Positions 19,170 to 32,161 of a stretch of DNA of 64,000 nt are shown here, piece after piece (the stretch's first letter is position 1; each line of letters starts with the position of its first letter). The notes under the pieces were generated by a model that was not told where the DNA came from, ran no database searches, and saw only the letters and a program-made list of their open reading frames with translations. The DNA lies in contig KV424031.1 of NCBI GenBank assembly GCA_001632435.1, forward strand, positions 1-64,000, read 5' to 3'. The DNA comes from Calocera cornea HHB12733 (taxonomy: Eukaryota > Basidiomycota > Dacrymycetes > Dacrymycetales > Dacrymycetaceae). A program made the position numbers and the translations under genes.

Positions 19170-21566
19170 TCAACCGTATACCCGCGTATTCTCCTGCAGC
19201 TGGTGATTGCTGCCGGATGGGGCTTGTGCGTAGCCCATAGGTGCTGGCTGCTGCATACGCATGCCGGACCAGCTATTGATCGGCGTCTCAGGCAAGTCGG
19301 TTCGGACATTCGACATCTGATTGGCGAGGAGGGAAGTCTGGGGCTGCTGCTGCCAATACTGGTGCTGCTCCGCTGTCGTCGCCGCGCCCTGTGCTTGTGG
19401 GACAGATCCTTGAGAAAGAACGGACTGAGAAGACTGTGCACCCCATTGGACCGCGTTCCCAGCAGCCTGAGCCAACTGATAGAGAGGATCCGTGGTCTGG
19501 AACATTGGCGTAGGATAGGCCGAGGTCTGCATGTGCGACGTCGGTGTGGCATACGTCGGAGTATGGAGTGCCGACACCGGGGACTGCGTGACGGTCGCAC
19601 CATAGCCCGAGCTCTGAAGAGACTCGACTGGCGACTGCTGAGCGGTGGACGAGGAATAGGATCCAGAGTGCATCTGTCCCATGCTCGCTTGCTCCACGGC
19701 GCTCGCCGCATAAGGGTTGGACGGCCGTGATGCGACAGGCGCTTCCCAAACCATGGGCATGGACGCCTCTTGGGTATTGCGTTCCTGCACTGTCGCAGAC
19801 TGCGGCGCGGAAGGTGCAGACGAAGACGTAGCGGTGGCGGACTGCTCTGCCGGAGCACTTGTCTGCACCCTGGTGGGCTGGCAAGTCGCTCTGACAGAGT
19901 TCCGCAGCATGTCGATATTGACCGGGGGGCGAATAGGGCGGCCGTTGTTGTCCACATCGCGCTCTCTGTTACGGCTCAGCTTGGCAAAGTCTGTGAAGAA
20001 CGTCAGCATAGAGGCGTGTCGCGTGTATGTGCACGACGTACGCAATCCGCACGCATTGCAGAGGGTACGCGCTCCGTCAGGTCCCTTTCGCCATTCTGGC
20101 GTTTCGCTGATACCGCATGATGCGCACTGGGAAGGAGGTGGCGCACGCTGTAGTAGATCCGTGAGAACCAGGCCACCCGGGCCGATCTGACGATGACGTA
20201 CGCTTCGTTTCTTGTATTTCGGTTTGGGCGCGTCGACCTCGGCGGAGTCCTTCGGCGGGGACATCTTCATCCGCTTGTTAGGTCTCGCGCTCATGCTGTC
20301 GTTCTCACCATCGCCGTTCGAGGTGCCGTCGAGCTCCAGGCTGTCGAGCATATCCTTGGTGGGAGGCTTTGCCTGCTCCGCCTGACGGTGGCTCAAGGCG
20401 CGCAAGAGCCGGACAACGGCGATGGCGCGGTTGACCATGTCGGAGAGCTTGTCTTCCGGGAGTCCCTGCGGGAACCCAGCGTTCGGTGAAGGCGAAGGGG
20501 TCTGCAGAGTGCCTCGAGGTGTTGCGCCTGGGAGGTCATTAGGGTCGAACCATATAAGGAAATGACGATGCGCACCGTACTGCGTCGTGAACTGTACGAT
20601 GGCGTTGCAATGGTTCACAACCTGAGGAGGATTGAGCAAGTCGCGCTTTTAATCTGAAACAGCACGCACAACTTGCATGATCGCGGCAGGATCCATCTCG
20701 CTGGGATCCTGGTCGACGCCGTTGACCGTCCCGCTCAGGTACGAGTACTGGTCCTCTCCTGCCCAGGCGTCGCTTTTACCCACCGGCATGGCGGCGATGG
20801 GGGAATAGAACTGCGAGCTTTCGGGAGACGGTGCCAGCATGTGGCGCTGGGACGGCGCGAAGGTGGATGTCTGCGATGGCGTGCGCCCGTGGACGAGCGT
20901 GCTGGTCGAGTACGACGGGGTCATCTCAGCCTGGTACGCGTCGCCATTGACTGCGTTCGGATTGGCACCGTACTGCTGCTGAGGCCGGAGGGGCACGTGC
21001 GGGGCATGGAAGGGATTTTGTCGCGCAGATTCTTCGTATTTCGTGATGTCGCGAGATCCGGCCGAGTTTGCGGACAGCGGGGGCAGCGTCGAGGTCGACT
21101 GCTGAGCGTAGTTATTGCTGTTGACCTGGACGCGAGGGAGAGGCGGGGGGAGGATGCGGGACTGGTCGTAGCTGGACTGCTGCGCGTAGTTTTGCTCTCG
21201 CGGCTGTTCCTGCTGTTGTGCGGACTGCTGGGTGTGCGCGAGGGAGGCGGCCACGCCGGCCAGCGAGGGCAGTCTGTTGAAATCGGCGGCATTCCGATAT
21301 GTCTGGGGAGGGCCGTTGGCGATCTGGTGTGGGGCGGAGAAGGATTGGGCCGATGTCGGCGGGCGGGGGGGTTGGCTGCCTATCGGGGAGACGTGGGACG
21401 AGACGGATGAGGCACCCTGTCCTGGCATCGGCTGGGGCAGGTCGAGTGACTGGAGTGCCGGGAGACTATATCGTGCATCTGTGCCGGGCATGATGTGTGC
21501 GGCTGCATGGGGGTGGTGAGGGAGGAAGGGGAGCGGGGAGAGAGGGCCGTCGAGCGGGTTCCTCAT
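19170..21566 (-). CDS. GATA-type zinc-finger transcription factor, NsdD/Gat1-like
   Basis: Three exons join: 21566 to about 20656 (ending AIMQVV), then about 20608 to the end of the first half of the finger, then the remainder to 19170; roughly 765 aa. The zinc finger is [15 protein letters not shown] ... CNACGLHFAKL, split by a small intron after CNACGL. The GLHFAKL ending places it near the NsdD/basidiomycete Gat1 group, which controls sexual or fruiting development, rather than nitrogen-type GATA factors. A conserved block upstream of the finger reads [19 protein letters not shown]. The N- and C-terminal thirds are Gln/Ser/Pro-rich and disordered, as expected for activation domains. The start could also be the Met at about 21492. 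Confidence 0.85.
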
Positions 21567-22549
21567 CTGCGCGAGAGCAAGTCAGTGAGCGGTGTCTGTG
21601 TCTGTGTCTGTGCGTCCGTGTCCTCGGTGTCTCTCCCTCGGTGCTTCCGTCCTGTGACAGGCCCCTAACGCGCTCTCTGGCCCCCGATCCGAGAGAATCG
21701 CGCCTGCACAACCTTGTTTGCCCCGCGCAGATCAAGCCGATGGAGGGTGCTACAATGCCGATAGGATACGCTGGTGGGGCGGAGATGGGTATATGTAGCT
21801 GGGTGGTAGGTGCGGAAGGCAGCGGATGGCAGTCGTACGCCGCTTAATCTGAGGTTGCGGAGGGGACAGCTCACACAGGGCGCGGGGTGTGTGCACAGCG
21901 TGGTGCGGCTGACGGGGCTCGCGCGTCTGTGGGAGTGAGTGAGCGGAGGAGGGTAGCGTACGAAGGAGGGGAGAGCAAGAGGAGGACGGGTGGACGAGTT
22001 TGTCCTGTGCCCGGTCCCATGTGAAGAGTGTACTGTATGCCTCGCCCCGGGGGAAGGTGAGCTTCTAGCTTCGCGCAAATGACCTCTTCTTCAATCAACG
22101 ACGCTGGCTTCCTCGCTCCCCTGGCACGTTCAACGAAGACCTGATCCTGTGGGCCAGACTTTCCTCGACAGCAAGCTAACACCTCCTCCTCTAACCCTAA
22201 TAAGCCCCTCGCCCCCTCCACGCTAACATAACATAGGAACGCCCCCAAAAAAAGGAGTGAAAAGGAGGGAGCGGGGGGGCTCAGCGGTAGGCTCACGGAC
22301 GGACGGGCGGCCCGATCCCTGGCGACGGTACATATCTCGATAGGCCGTGCCGCGGTACGTTCGCGAAGATCAGCCTGATCACCGCGCTCGGGGTCTCACG
22401 GGATCAATATTGTACCAGACCCCCGCCCGTTTAGAGTTCCGCTTGACGTACGAGGCACGACCCTATTACGGCGCACTGACGCCTCACTGCTACCGCCGCT
22501 GTCCTCTTCCCACACGCTATTAATTGTTCTGCGCCCATCCTGCTCTCTA
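21567..22549. promoter_or_regulatory. Long divergent intergenic region, GATA factor / macro-domain gene
   Basis: At 983 bp this is one of the longest unique intergenic regions, which fits a developmental regulator with complex control or a long 5' UTR. It includes a TGTCTG microsatellite at about 21593-21615 and pyrimidine-rich stretches. No gene is recognised. Confidence 0.45.
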
Positions 22550-23732
22550 ATGTCAGACGACATGCTCAAGTTGTCGGCGCTTCCAACCCTCCGTCAGGCA
22601 TATGCCTCAGGCCTCGCTGTCAAGCCCAATCCCAGATACAAATACCTGGCCCGCGCCCTGGACACACTCTCGATATGGTATGACTCCGCGCGTCCGTGCC
22701 GCCCATGCATGTTCTAAGCTCGCCCCACCGGCTTGGCAGGAAAGGCGACATTACGCAGCTGCAGGCTGATGCCATTGTCAACGCTGCGAACAGCTCGCTG
22801 CTCGGTTCATACCTTCCCTTGCCGTAAGCGCCAGCCAATGCCTAACAACGTATTGCCAGGTGGCGGTGGAGGTGCGTTCTCGCCCATGCGCGCTCCGGCG
22901 AAATAAAACGCGCTTCTCACGCTTCCCCCCCCTCCGGGGCCTCAGTCGATGGCGCTATACATCGCGCGGCGGGCGATGAGCTGTACGAAGAATGTGAGCG
23001 CAGGAACCCCGTAAGGCTATCGCCGCGCGCACGCTGGTTCTGACTCTCGCGGGTGCCTGCAAGGCAAAACCCTAGGTGGTGCCAACACGGGCGAGGCGAA
23101 GATTACGAAAGGATACGCGCTGCCTTCGTCCGTGTTCTGTTCATTGGCGCGATGCGCGACAGCAGGACTGACGGCCTGATCCGACCTCGGCCCTTGCCGC
23201 ATATAGGAAACACGTCATCCACGCAGTGGGACCCGTGTACGCGAAGTCGAAGGTCGACGAGAAGGCGCAGCAGCTCGCGTCGTGCTATTCCGCTTCGTAC
23301 GCCCTGGCCGTGCAGAACCAATGCAGGAGCATCGTGAGTACCCGCAGCTGGCGGTTCAAGAGCGGCTGACCTCATGACTCGAAGGGCTTCCCCTCCATTT
23401 CTACGGGAATCTATGGCTACCCGATGGAAGGTGTGCCCAGCGCAAGCCTAACTTTGGGAAACACGCCTAACCATGTCGAAGATGCGACCCACATCGCTCT
23501 GAACGTCACGAGAAAGTTCCTGGAGCAGCCTGAAGGGGACAATGTACGTTCTACGACTGTGACCATGCCATCGCTGACTGGTCACAGATGGAGCGCATCG
23601 TTTTCGTTGTCTTTTCCGAGAAAGACAAGGCTGTATACGAGTAAGCTTCCCCTCCGGTGATTGCCACACGGCTCGCTAAATCACGCCAGGGACTTGGTGT
23701 CAATATACTTCCCGCCAGAAGACAAGGAATGA
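22550..23732 (+). CDS. Macro-domain protein (ADP-ribose hydrolase type)
   Basis: Macro domains bind ADP-ribose, and this subgroup removes O-acetyl-ADP-ribose or mono-ADP-ribose. Several exons join in frame. Motifs are [32 protein letters not shown] (given in parts: [19 protein letters not shown]), GYALPSRHVIHAVGP and SISTGIYGYPM, the complete MacroD-type signature including the Asn and Gly-rich loop. The C-terminus reads IVFVVFSEKDKAVYEDL. Length is about 230 aa. The ATG at 22550 begins MSDDMLKLSALPTL, as in fungal homologues. Confidence 0.9.
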
Positions 23733-23841
23733 GCGAGATCATGAGCATCAGCCCGTTACTTCGATTGTTAGGTTACGTTGAGCATGCATGTACAAATACA
23801 CAGTTGTTTTCCTAGTGTCCGTGGCTGGCCCGGATTGTCCC

Positions 23842-26800
23842 CTACCGCTGACTGCGGCCGATACCCATGCCCATACGCACGAGGGTCTCCAGCGATGCGC
23901 GACCATTGATCAACAGGTCCTCGTCCCATTCTACGGCACCCTTCTCAAACAGGAGCACGATAGTGGAACCGCCTGCAACAATCAGAAACATGCGGTGCGA
24001 TACCAGCGATGCGTGCTCACCGAATGCAAAGTACCCGAACTCTTCCCCACGTGCAACGTGCTCTCCTTCCCTTACCGTCGTGATAATGCTGCCGACCATC
24101 ATCGCCCCGATGCATACAGCCATGACACGACCAAAGACGGGGCTATCGATGGGAACAATCTTGCGCGCATTCTCGCCATAGACATCGAGTCTGCACGAAG
24201 GATAAGGGATACGCAGGCGGATAACAAGTGAAGTGCCTACGCGGTGCGAATCGCTTGAGGGTTCACGGTATAATACTCGCCAGCAATGTACTTCATCGGG
24301 CCGATCGTGCCGTCCACCGGCGAGTGGAAGCGGTGGTAGTCCTGCGGTGCGAGGCGGAAGATTGCTAGGGCGCCGCCCTCGTATTTCTCCGCATGATCCT
24401 TGTACGCTTCGCCGAGCAGCTTTTGTACCGTGAATCCGCGGCCCTTGATCCACAGCTTGGTCGCTTGCGTGACCGTCTCGAACGCCATCATGCGGCAGTC
24501 AGCGGGGGAGACGAGGCGCTTCGGGTTGTCCGGTTCAGCGACAGGCCGCGCCCCGTCCTTCAGCTTCCGATAGAAGAACTGGTTGAAGGTCTTGTAGGAC
24601 TGCAGAGGCTCGGCGATCTCCTTGATGTTCAGCTTGTGGAAGGCGATGAACGGGAGGATCTCGCGCGCCGAGGCAGGGCTGTCGTACTTCATCCCCTGCT
24701 TGATGGACATGGATTTCAAAAGACGCTTAGCTGTGCAGTTGTCAGCAAACAGCCCAACAGCACACGCTCAGTGAGGTACCTCGCAGCCCTTCCATCTGAT
24801 TACGCGTGACCCGGTACATGATGCGAATGCCGAGCCGGACGTAGATCTGCATCTTCTCCTCTTCGAGCTGCCCAGTAACCCGATTCTGGACGATGATGTT
24901 GGCCGAGTTCTGCTGTCCAATCAGCCCCAATGTCCAACACAACACAACACAATTGCACTCACCGCGCCCAGGCGGTACGCGCCCGTCCCAAGCGAGGCAA
25001 ACGCCTTGGCAAGCCACTTGCGCTGCGCCTGGGAGGACGTGACAAAGTTGCCGACGATCATGCGGTCGACCCTGCCCCAGTCGGAGCTCGCGCAGACGGC
25101 GAGGTGCGTGACGATGTCGACCTCTGCGCGGGCGTTGAGCCGCGGCCGGTGGCACAGCGGGCACGTCTTGATGTTGATTATGCGCTCGAGGCCGGCCTCG
25201 GGCCGCGGGGGGGAGACGTCGTCCCCCTCGGTTGTGGAGGTGGACGAGGAGAGGTTGGTGGACGAGGCGGATTCGGAGGCGATGAGGGTGTCGAGCGGCT
25301 GCTGGTTCGACTCGGGCACGTTCGCCACGCTGTTGCCGGGTACAGACGCCTCGACGGCCTTGGCTAGCGAGTCCTCGCTGCCCGGCAGGGCGGCGTACCC
25401 CGAGAAGTCGAGCGCCTCGAGCTCGACCGCGGGTGTAGCCATGCTCGTGCCCGGGGTCTGCGTGCCCAGCGCAGGCATGGACACGGATGGGGATATCTTC
25501 CTCTTCTCGTCCGCGGGGCGGTTCACCGTCTCCTCCAACGAGATGATGGCCTCCTCTGTGGTGAGCTCGTCCTGCTCCGGGCGCTTGTTGTGCCGGCTGA
25601 ACATGGCGTCGATCGTCTCGCGCGTGAGGGTCGAGCCGAGCGAGTCGAGCATGCTGGTGAGCTCGATGCGCGAGTACGAGTCCGTGTCGTCGGCGTCGTA
25701 CTGCTTGAGGAACTGGCGCCAGAACTTCTGCCGCAGCGCGTCGTACGGCTGGTACTTTGCCTTGACCGTGAGCGTGGGCGCGAACTTGCCCTCCCACGCC
25801 GGGTTGTTCTGCGTCTGGAGGCGCAGCTTGAGCTCCTTGAGCCCGTGCGCGCCGATCGAGTCCGCGGGGTAGAGCCCGGTCTGCGGGTCCTTGTCCGGGA
25901 CGTCCTTGAGCAGCTCCGCGAGCGGGATGGACACGTCGCCGACATGGTCGTTGCTGGTGATCTTGTCCCAGTCGAGGACGGTGAAGTTTATCTGGAAGGT
26001 GGCCTCGTACTGCCGTACGTGGAAGAGCAGCTTCTCCTCCCACTTGGGCGCGAGCGAGTGCCGGATCACGCGCGTGCGGAACACCTTCTTCCCGAAGGAG
26101 ATGACCGTGAACGGGTCCATGTCCCAGCCGAGGCCGGTCGAGTTCTTGATCTTGGGCAGGTCGTCCGCGGACTGGATCTCGAGCATGACGATGCCGAGGA
26201 TGTCGCTCTGCGCCGAGACGGAGAAGTTGTAGTCGCTGCTGCGCGAGGCGCGGCCCCGCCGGAAGATCGGCCGGCGGTGCTTGCCCCCGGGCGTCATGGG
26301 TCCCGGGCCCTGGGGAGGCGTGGACGGCCGGCTGGACGGCTTGGACGCGACGCTCGACACGCTGATCGTGCTGTCGACGGACGCCTGGCGGCGGGGCGCA
26401 GGCTTGAGGGTGAACGCGTTTGGAGGGGGCACGAGCAGCGTGGGCGGAGGGGCGAGGAGGGTGTTGGAGTCCCGCCGCGGGGTTGGGGGGATGCTCCCCT
26501 CGTCAAAGAGGTCGCGCTCCTCCATCTCGTCGACCTCGTCTTCCTCCTCCGAAGAAAGCCCGTCGTCGCCAAACTCGTCGTTCTCGTCCTGCGGGAGGAA
26601 CGTGCCGATGCTCTCGGTCTAGGGCCGGTCAGGGGTGCTGCATACAGTCAGCAAAAGAGGGAAGGGCGTACAGGAGGGGCGGAGAGGATGTTGGGGTTCT
26701 CGGTGGCCTTCTGCAGGAGCTGCGTGTACACCTGCTCCAGGTTCGTCTTCTCCCCCGTGGGCACGAGCCCGAGCTTGAAACATATCGTGCCCGAGACCTG

Positions 26801-27523
26801 CGCGCGCCGGCGGCTCGACAGCAGGGCCATCGTCCTCGGCTGCTAGGGTCAGCGGGGCTCGCGGCGCGGGGGGAAGCGGGGGACGCACGGCATTCTTGTC
26901 GTCGTCGAACCTGATGTTCCTGGTCTCGTCCGGGAACCAGTCCTCGACTCTGACGGCGACCTCGCCGAGGTACTCCTTGCGCATCATCATGTCCTTGTCC
27001 CAGACGATGAACTCGAGCGGGCCGAGCTTGTCGGCGAGGGAGAGGTAGAGCGGGAAGTCGAAGGTGGCCGTCCTGGGGTCGTAGACCGGGTTGAGGTTCT
27101 TCTTTATGGTCGGGGTCCAGTGCCGCTGCTTGCCGTAGTTGACGATGACGAAGCTGTATGGGGTGAGTGGGTGGGTGGATGAGGGCTGGATAGAGGGATG
27201 GGGACGCACGGATCCGAGTGCTTGCCCCCGCCGTCTTTTGCGAAGAGCTCGTTGCAGCCGACGACCTGGACGCGGAGGATGGCGAGGGGTCGCTCTCCCT
27301 CTGCGGGTGCGAAAGCGGACCTCCTGCCCCTGCCGGCTGTGACGCCGTGTGTGACGATCTTTGCGGGGACGAGTGCTGCGCGGCCTGCAAAGTTGAGTGC
27401 TTTTCCGATGCGGATGCCCTTGCGGCGGTGTGCTGTTGCGGGGGATGGTGGTGCGGGGCCCGCTTGGGACGGTTGGGCTGTGGGAGGGTTGCGGCGGGCT
27501 GAGGGGGAGAGGGAGGGTGCCAT
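23842..27523 (-). CDS. PSD2: Phosphatidylserine decarboxylase proenzyme 2, C2-domain type
   Basis: This enzyme converts phosphatidylserine to phosphatidylethanolamine in Golgi/endosomal membranes. Roughly 1,100 aa in about eight exons. Domain order: a basic N-terminus (MAPSLSPSAR), a first C2 domain (LRVQVVGCNEL ... PFVIVNYGKQRHWT), an acidic linker, a second C2 (GIVMLEIQSADDLPK ... LDWDKI), an EF-hand-like loop (DADDTDSYSRIEL), a Cys/His cluster (CPLCHRPRL ... HLAVC), then the decarboxylase domain (NQFFYRKLKDGARP, YHRFHSPVDG). The autocatalytic cleavage site is GGST within FGGSTIVLLF, created across an intron. The C-terminus is GMGIGRSQR. It is divergent from the zinc-finger gene. Confidence 0.93.
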
Positions 27524-28170
27524 GTGGGCGTGTGTGGTATGTGGTGGTATGAGGGGAGGCGAGGAGGGATGGATATAGGCAGCGCAGGGAATGCCGTGTG
27601 GGACGGGCGGGCGGAGATGACGCGCTTGGCACTTTGTCCAGGTCGTGTGCGTGTACCGAGTCTGAGTCTCGCTCGTCCCGTCGCGTGGGGAGGCGCCTCC
27701 AGAGTCCACAGTCCAGGGCCCGGATAGCACGGGCACGGCCAGAAGGCCCGCAAAGGCAAAGCAAGGGATGAGATCACACCACACCGCCCCCCCAACGGCC
27801 CCATTCCGGTCACACTCCCGGTGGCGCAGCCCGACCGGCCCACAACAGATTGGTAATCCCCGCTGACTAACCCCCTAACTCCCGTATTATTCACCAACCC
27901 AAACTCATCGACCGCTGCACGCTGCGGCACGGACACTCCTCGAAACGCCAGTCGTCGGTCATCCACCATCCAATCATCCAACAAGCCCATCCAGTAATCA
28001 ATCCTCCCTCCCCTACCACCTCCCTTTCCCCGACCCCGACCACAACCGCCCGCAAGCAAGCCACAGAACAGGCATTGCACATTGCGCATTAGACCGCCCC
28101 GGTTGGACCCCCCCGACACACACACACACACACACACTGGACTGCAGAACACATCCGACGCTCTGAGCGG
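27524..28170. promoter_or_regulatory. Divergent region, PSD2 / zinc-finger gene
   Basis: The 647-bp interval contains a (CA)n microsatellite at about 28112-28137 shortly before the zinc-finger gene start. No gene is recognised, and both promoters must lie here. Confidence 0.4.
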
Positions 28171-30270
28171 ATGCCGGTGCTCCCGGCCCGCCTCCCCACG
28201 ACCGACTCGGTCCTCGCCCAATCCCAATCCCAATCCCAATCCCAATCCCCAGCCCCAGCCCCGGCGCACGCACATGCTCCGCTGGACCCAGTCCAAAATA
28301 CCCTGGAGGGGAATGGTGTGTTCCCTGTTTCGAACGGATTTGCGGGGCGAAATGCTGAGCGCGTGATAGGGCTGACCGCTGCTGCTGCGGTAGGGGTAGA
28401 GCCGCCGGAGGTCGCGCCGGAAGAGGAAGGGAGGGGCGATGAGAAGCCCCGGGAAGAGAATGCTCAGGCTGAGAAGCCTGACCCCGGAGGGTTGACCAAA
28501 AAAGAGGGTGATGGGCTCCAACATTCACGAGAGGACGGCAGACGAAAGGAGGATGACGACGCACGAGAAGGAGAGAAGGAGGGGGAGGGGGAGGATGACG
28601 ATGACGATGAGCACGAAGATGAAGGGGACGGAGAGGGGGACTCATCGGAGGAGGAGGAGGAAGAAGAGGACGACGTGGACGCGCAGGCCGAGGCGTTCGC
28701 CAAGAGCCTGGGGGACCAGCTGCTGGCCCAGATTGGTGCTGCGTTCGGCCAGCCTGCCGCGCCAGGGGCCAACGGCGCCGCTGCCCCGTGCGCACCTGCG
28801 TCTTTCCTGCAGCCTGCTGTCTGCTGATTCTTTCGTGGTTCCAGGACCGCGGCGGAGTCGAACGACTCGCTGGTGTCGGCGATCCAGGTGGTGCTGCAGC
28901 ACGCGACGACGGACGCGTACCTGCTCGCGATCATGCAGCACACGGTCGTGCCCGGGTACGCGAGCCTGCTGCAGTGCCTGGAGAGCGTGGCCGCGACGGG
29001 GGAAGTGGGCGAGGAGACGGCGGAGATGCTGGGCCAGCTGATCGCGACCATCGCGCAGGGGCACTGTCCGACCGGCGTCGGGCAGGGGGAGTCGAGGAAG
29101 CGCAAGCGGGAGGAGGGCGAGGGCGAGGACGGCGAGCCGCCGGAGCGGAGGCGCCCTGCGCCGAGCGTGCAGCAGGTGCAGGAGCTCAAGGCTCACCTCT
29201 TCGCGACGATCGCGGTGATCTCGCACGCGCTGGTGCTGAACAACGCTGCCGAGGGCCACGGGACGAAGGGCGCGCCCTCGCGCGCCCAGGCGGAGCAGAT
29301 CCTGCACTTTGCGCACGCCTGCGCACACCGCGCCGAGGCGGAGGACATCGACCTGCAGGAGCTGGGCGCGCTCGTATGGATGCTCCGCTCGCTGAGCGGG
29401 ATCACCCCGCCCGCGGAGGGCGGGCCGGCCATCCCCATCGCGCTTTCCGCCGAGGGCCGCGCGGTGTACCCCTGCGTGCACCACCACTGCGGGCAGACGT
29501 TTGCGCGGCTGCTGGACCTACGCGTGCACCAGGAGCAGGCGCACGAGGGCGACCGGCCCTTCCGCTGCAAGCGCTGCCCGGCGAGCTTCATGCGCAACCA
29601 CGACCTCAAGCGGCACTACAACCTGCACGAGAAGCGCGTCTTCGCCTGCAGAGGGTGCAGCAAGACGTACACGCGGAGGGACGCGCTCAAGAGGCACAAG
29701 GACCACCCGAAGAGTGACGACGCCTGCAGGACCACGGAGATTGTCGAGCTGGCCAGGAGCGTGCCGCCCGATCTGGAGGGCACTAGCGTGCCGCCAGCGG
29801 CGCAGCCAGAGCAGGAACAGAGCGTGACGGAGCAGGCGAACGCCGTCGTCTCCCAGCTCTTCTCCATCCTCTCCGCACAGCAACCCCAGCCGTACGCCCC
29901 GCCCCCCGTAGACCACCCCCCAGCCGCTACCGGTACCGCGCCCGCGGTGCCAGCTCCCGACCCGGCCACGGCACTCTCGAGCTTCGGCCTGAGCGCGGAG
30001 CACACACAGCTCCTGCAGAGGGCGATCGCGATGACTGCTGAGTCGGCCAGGCAGCAGGCCGAGAGGGAGGCGCAGGCGGAGGACTATGAGAGCGAGGATG
30101 GGGAGGGGAGTGGCGACGAGGAGGAAGAGGAGGAAGAGGGGGAAGAAGAGGGGGAAGAGGACGACGTTGAGCAGGAGAAGCAGAAGGAGCAGAAGGAGGT
30201 CGATGGGGCGGCGCCTCCTGTCCCTGCGCCTCCCGTGCAGGAGGCTCAGGCGTCGCCGGAGACGCCGTGA
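28171..30270 (+). CDS. C2H2 zinc-finger protein with acidic regions
   Basis: Two exons, 28171-28787 and 28845-30270, join through a 57-nt intron to 680 aa. The N-terminus carries a Gln-Ser repeat encoded by a (CAATCC)n hexamer (about 28217-28250), then a long Glu/Asp tract at about residues 130-175. Three C2H2-type fingers lie at about residues 413-500: YPCVHHHCGQTFARL, FRCKRCPASFMRNH and FACRGCSKTYTRRD, each with the spaced His pair. A second acidic stretch precedes the C-terminus. It is probably a DNA-binding transcription regulator, but the target is unknown. The start choice is the first ATG in frame; others further in are possible. Confidence 0.75.
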
Positions 30271-30389
30271 CGTTGTACGACCCCCTTTAGCATTCATGTG
30301 TATGGCTATCATATCTCATATTCATTGGGTTACGGTATACGTATCCTCAGAAAACAACAGGGAATGCTGGACAATACGGCTCCAACGAA

Positions 30390-31269
30390 TTACTTAGGCG
30401 CATTACGGAGGCGCATCATCTCCATCTCGCCCGCAACATGCTCCCATGACTGCGAGCAGTTCGGGTCAACGATCTCCACATTCGGGCAAATTGCGTAAAG
30501 GTGCTCCGCGACCATTCTGGAGTTAAACGGGGGGCTGTGCTTGGGATAAAAGTTGAAATGCCACTTCGTGAAAGGGTAACTGATCAGGTCGAAATCGAAA
30601 TTGTATTTGGACGCTGAGCGACAGATGGTCGATCCTCTGGCAATCCATGAGAAGAAACATGAATGCATCCATGGTGGCAACCCAACCCCCTCGAGTATCC
30701 AAGAAGAGGAACTCGCTGTCTGGCCACCTCTTGCCGATTTGACTCAGGTGGCCATCATGCAGAAACCCGTCCTGCTCCAGGTTCAATTCGCGAATGTCCG
30801 GGCAATTGCGAAGCATATCGAACACTCGACCGTTGTCTTCGTCGCGGCCCGCATTGTCACCGTCGTCCGCGAGGCCTAGTCCACTTCTGGTTTGAATAAC
30901 CGACAGCCCTTGTAGTTTAGGACATCGTCTCCCGATGACCGACACGATGTTCAAGCTACTGCTGGCATAGAGCTGAATCCACAGTTGAACCACTGACGTT
31001 GTTAGATTGAGCAATCGCTCCAGGGGAATGCTTGTGCTCTCCAGTTCCAGAACTCGTAATGAAGTGAACGTGTCGAACGAATCGTCAACGTCGCATTCGG
31101 GGTTCAAAGGCATGGCCTGATAGACGTTCTCGATACGTGTCATGAGGTTCGCGCCCCAGAGGAGATTGATTGTCGCGCCACGTTGGGCGCATCCCTCTGT
31201 CGGATCAAGGCACGTGATTATCAGAAGTTGGATCACCGACATTGCATTACGCCCTTCAGACATCCGCAA
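30390..31269 (-). pseudogene. Fragment of the F-box/LRR-like family
   Basis: Residues after about 70 (FTSLRVLELEST, SVVQLWIQLYA, PKLQGLSVIQT, NCPDIRELNLEQDG) align with the middle and C-terminal LRR-like part of the genes at 48175 and 50394. No F-box half lies upstream of 31269. Near the end the family match jumps to another frame: PFHEVAFQLL ends at a stop, while AEHLYAICPNVEIVD, the normal family C-terminus, lies in the next frame at about 30540-30390. So this copy is 5'-truncated and frameshifted, in the opposite orientation and 17 kb from its relatives. Confidence 0.65.
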
Positions 31270-31430
31270 GATAACACCAAAACGGGAACCGCTATCTCAC
31301 ATAGTATACGGAGGTAAAATCAATCGATCCGGGAGGGGACAAGGGCATTCTCGATTAGATATGATATCTATACATGCTTCTTTGGCTACAGCGCGTCCGA
31401 TTGCATTTTGTTTGGTTCAATTTCCCCGAG

Positions 31431-32161
31431 TTATTGAGGATTCCTGTCCTTCCGAATTTGTTGTACTAAGGACAGCTCAGTACAGTAGCTCTGAGGAATA
31501 TGATGTGAACGAGACGTACCACGGACGATGAAGTTGACGAGGACGGCGGAGAAGAGAACAACGGAGATGAGAACGGGGCCCACGAGCGAAACTGGGTACC
31601 ATCAGCACAATGAGCTCAGCCCATACGGAACACAGGAGAATGGCGCACCGAAATGGTCCGCATCCTTCCTCCTGATCAGGGTGATCCTCCACTGATAGAG
31701 ACCGAACCCATAGACGAGCACGCCGAGGCTGATGATGGCGTAGACATAGGAGAAGCCGCGCGCGACGGTGTCGTCCTTGTTCGCGGTGTTAAAGAGGGTG
31801 ATGGCGAGCGTGCCGAGAAGGATTGAATTGTTGAGGTAGGAGATCCAGGTGCGCTCGTTTGCGAACCACACCTTAGGCTCGACTTTCACTGCGAACCGCA
31901 TGCGATTCCCGGTCAGCAGAGCATAATACTACAGAGCACGAGCGATGACGTACGTTTGGTCTTATGCCCGGTGCTTGCAGCGTGCGTCGGGCGGTAGCTG
32001 ACGAGCTCGTGCATCGATTTGGCGAGCTTGAGCGTGCGCTCGCCGACGTCCTCGAGCGCCGCACGGGCCATGTGGAGCGCACCGCTCGCCTGCCGCTGCC
32101 GCCCGCCCGACTCGGCGTGCCCGTTGCTGATCAGCGGCGTGGTCTCTGATGATTCAGCCAT
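31431..32161 (-). CDS. VTC1-like DUF202 membrane protein
   Basis: The protein resembles the Vtc1 subunit of the vacuolar transporter chaperone, which synthesises polyphosphate. Exon 1 encodes about 70 hydrophilic residues (MAESSETTPL), longer than yeast Vtc1. The next exon starts KVEPKVWFANERTW, the DUF202 signature, followed by three membrane spans (YLNNSILLGTLAIT, VYAIISLGVLVYGF, VGPVLISVVLFSAV). Introns end at AG before exon 2 (about 31892) and about 31578. A possible last intron, 31519-31466, is 54 nt with no in-frame stop, so retained and spliced forms end at the same TAA. It diverges from the DnaJ gene. Confidence 0.78.

Noticed and set aside
19164..19730. 188-codon plus-strand frame opposite the GATA factor
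   Set aside because: It is Arg/Leu-rich with no family match and lies antisense to a clear zinc-finger gene.
24742..26043. 433-codon minus-strand frame overlapping PSD2
   Set aside because: It shares the strand with PSD2 in a different frame and shows Arg/Ala/His bias typical of GC-rich shadow frames. PSD2 domains are in the other frame.
26629..28524. 631-codon minus-strand frame
   Set aside because: It spans the PSD2 exon, its intron, and the opposite-strand zinc-finger gene. The sequence is low complexity, and real C2 motifs lie in another frame.
28642..29487. 281-codon minus-strand frame opposite the zinc-finger gene
   Set aside because: Antisense, Arg/His/Leu-biased, with no domain.
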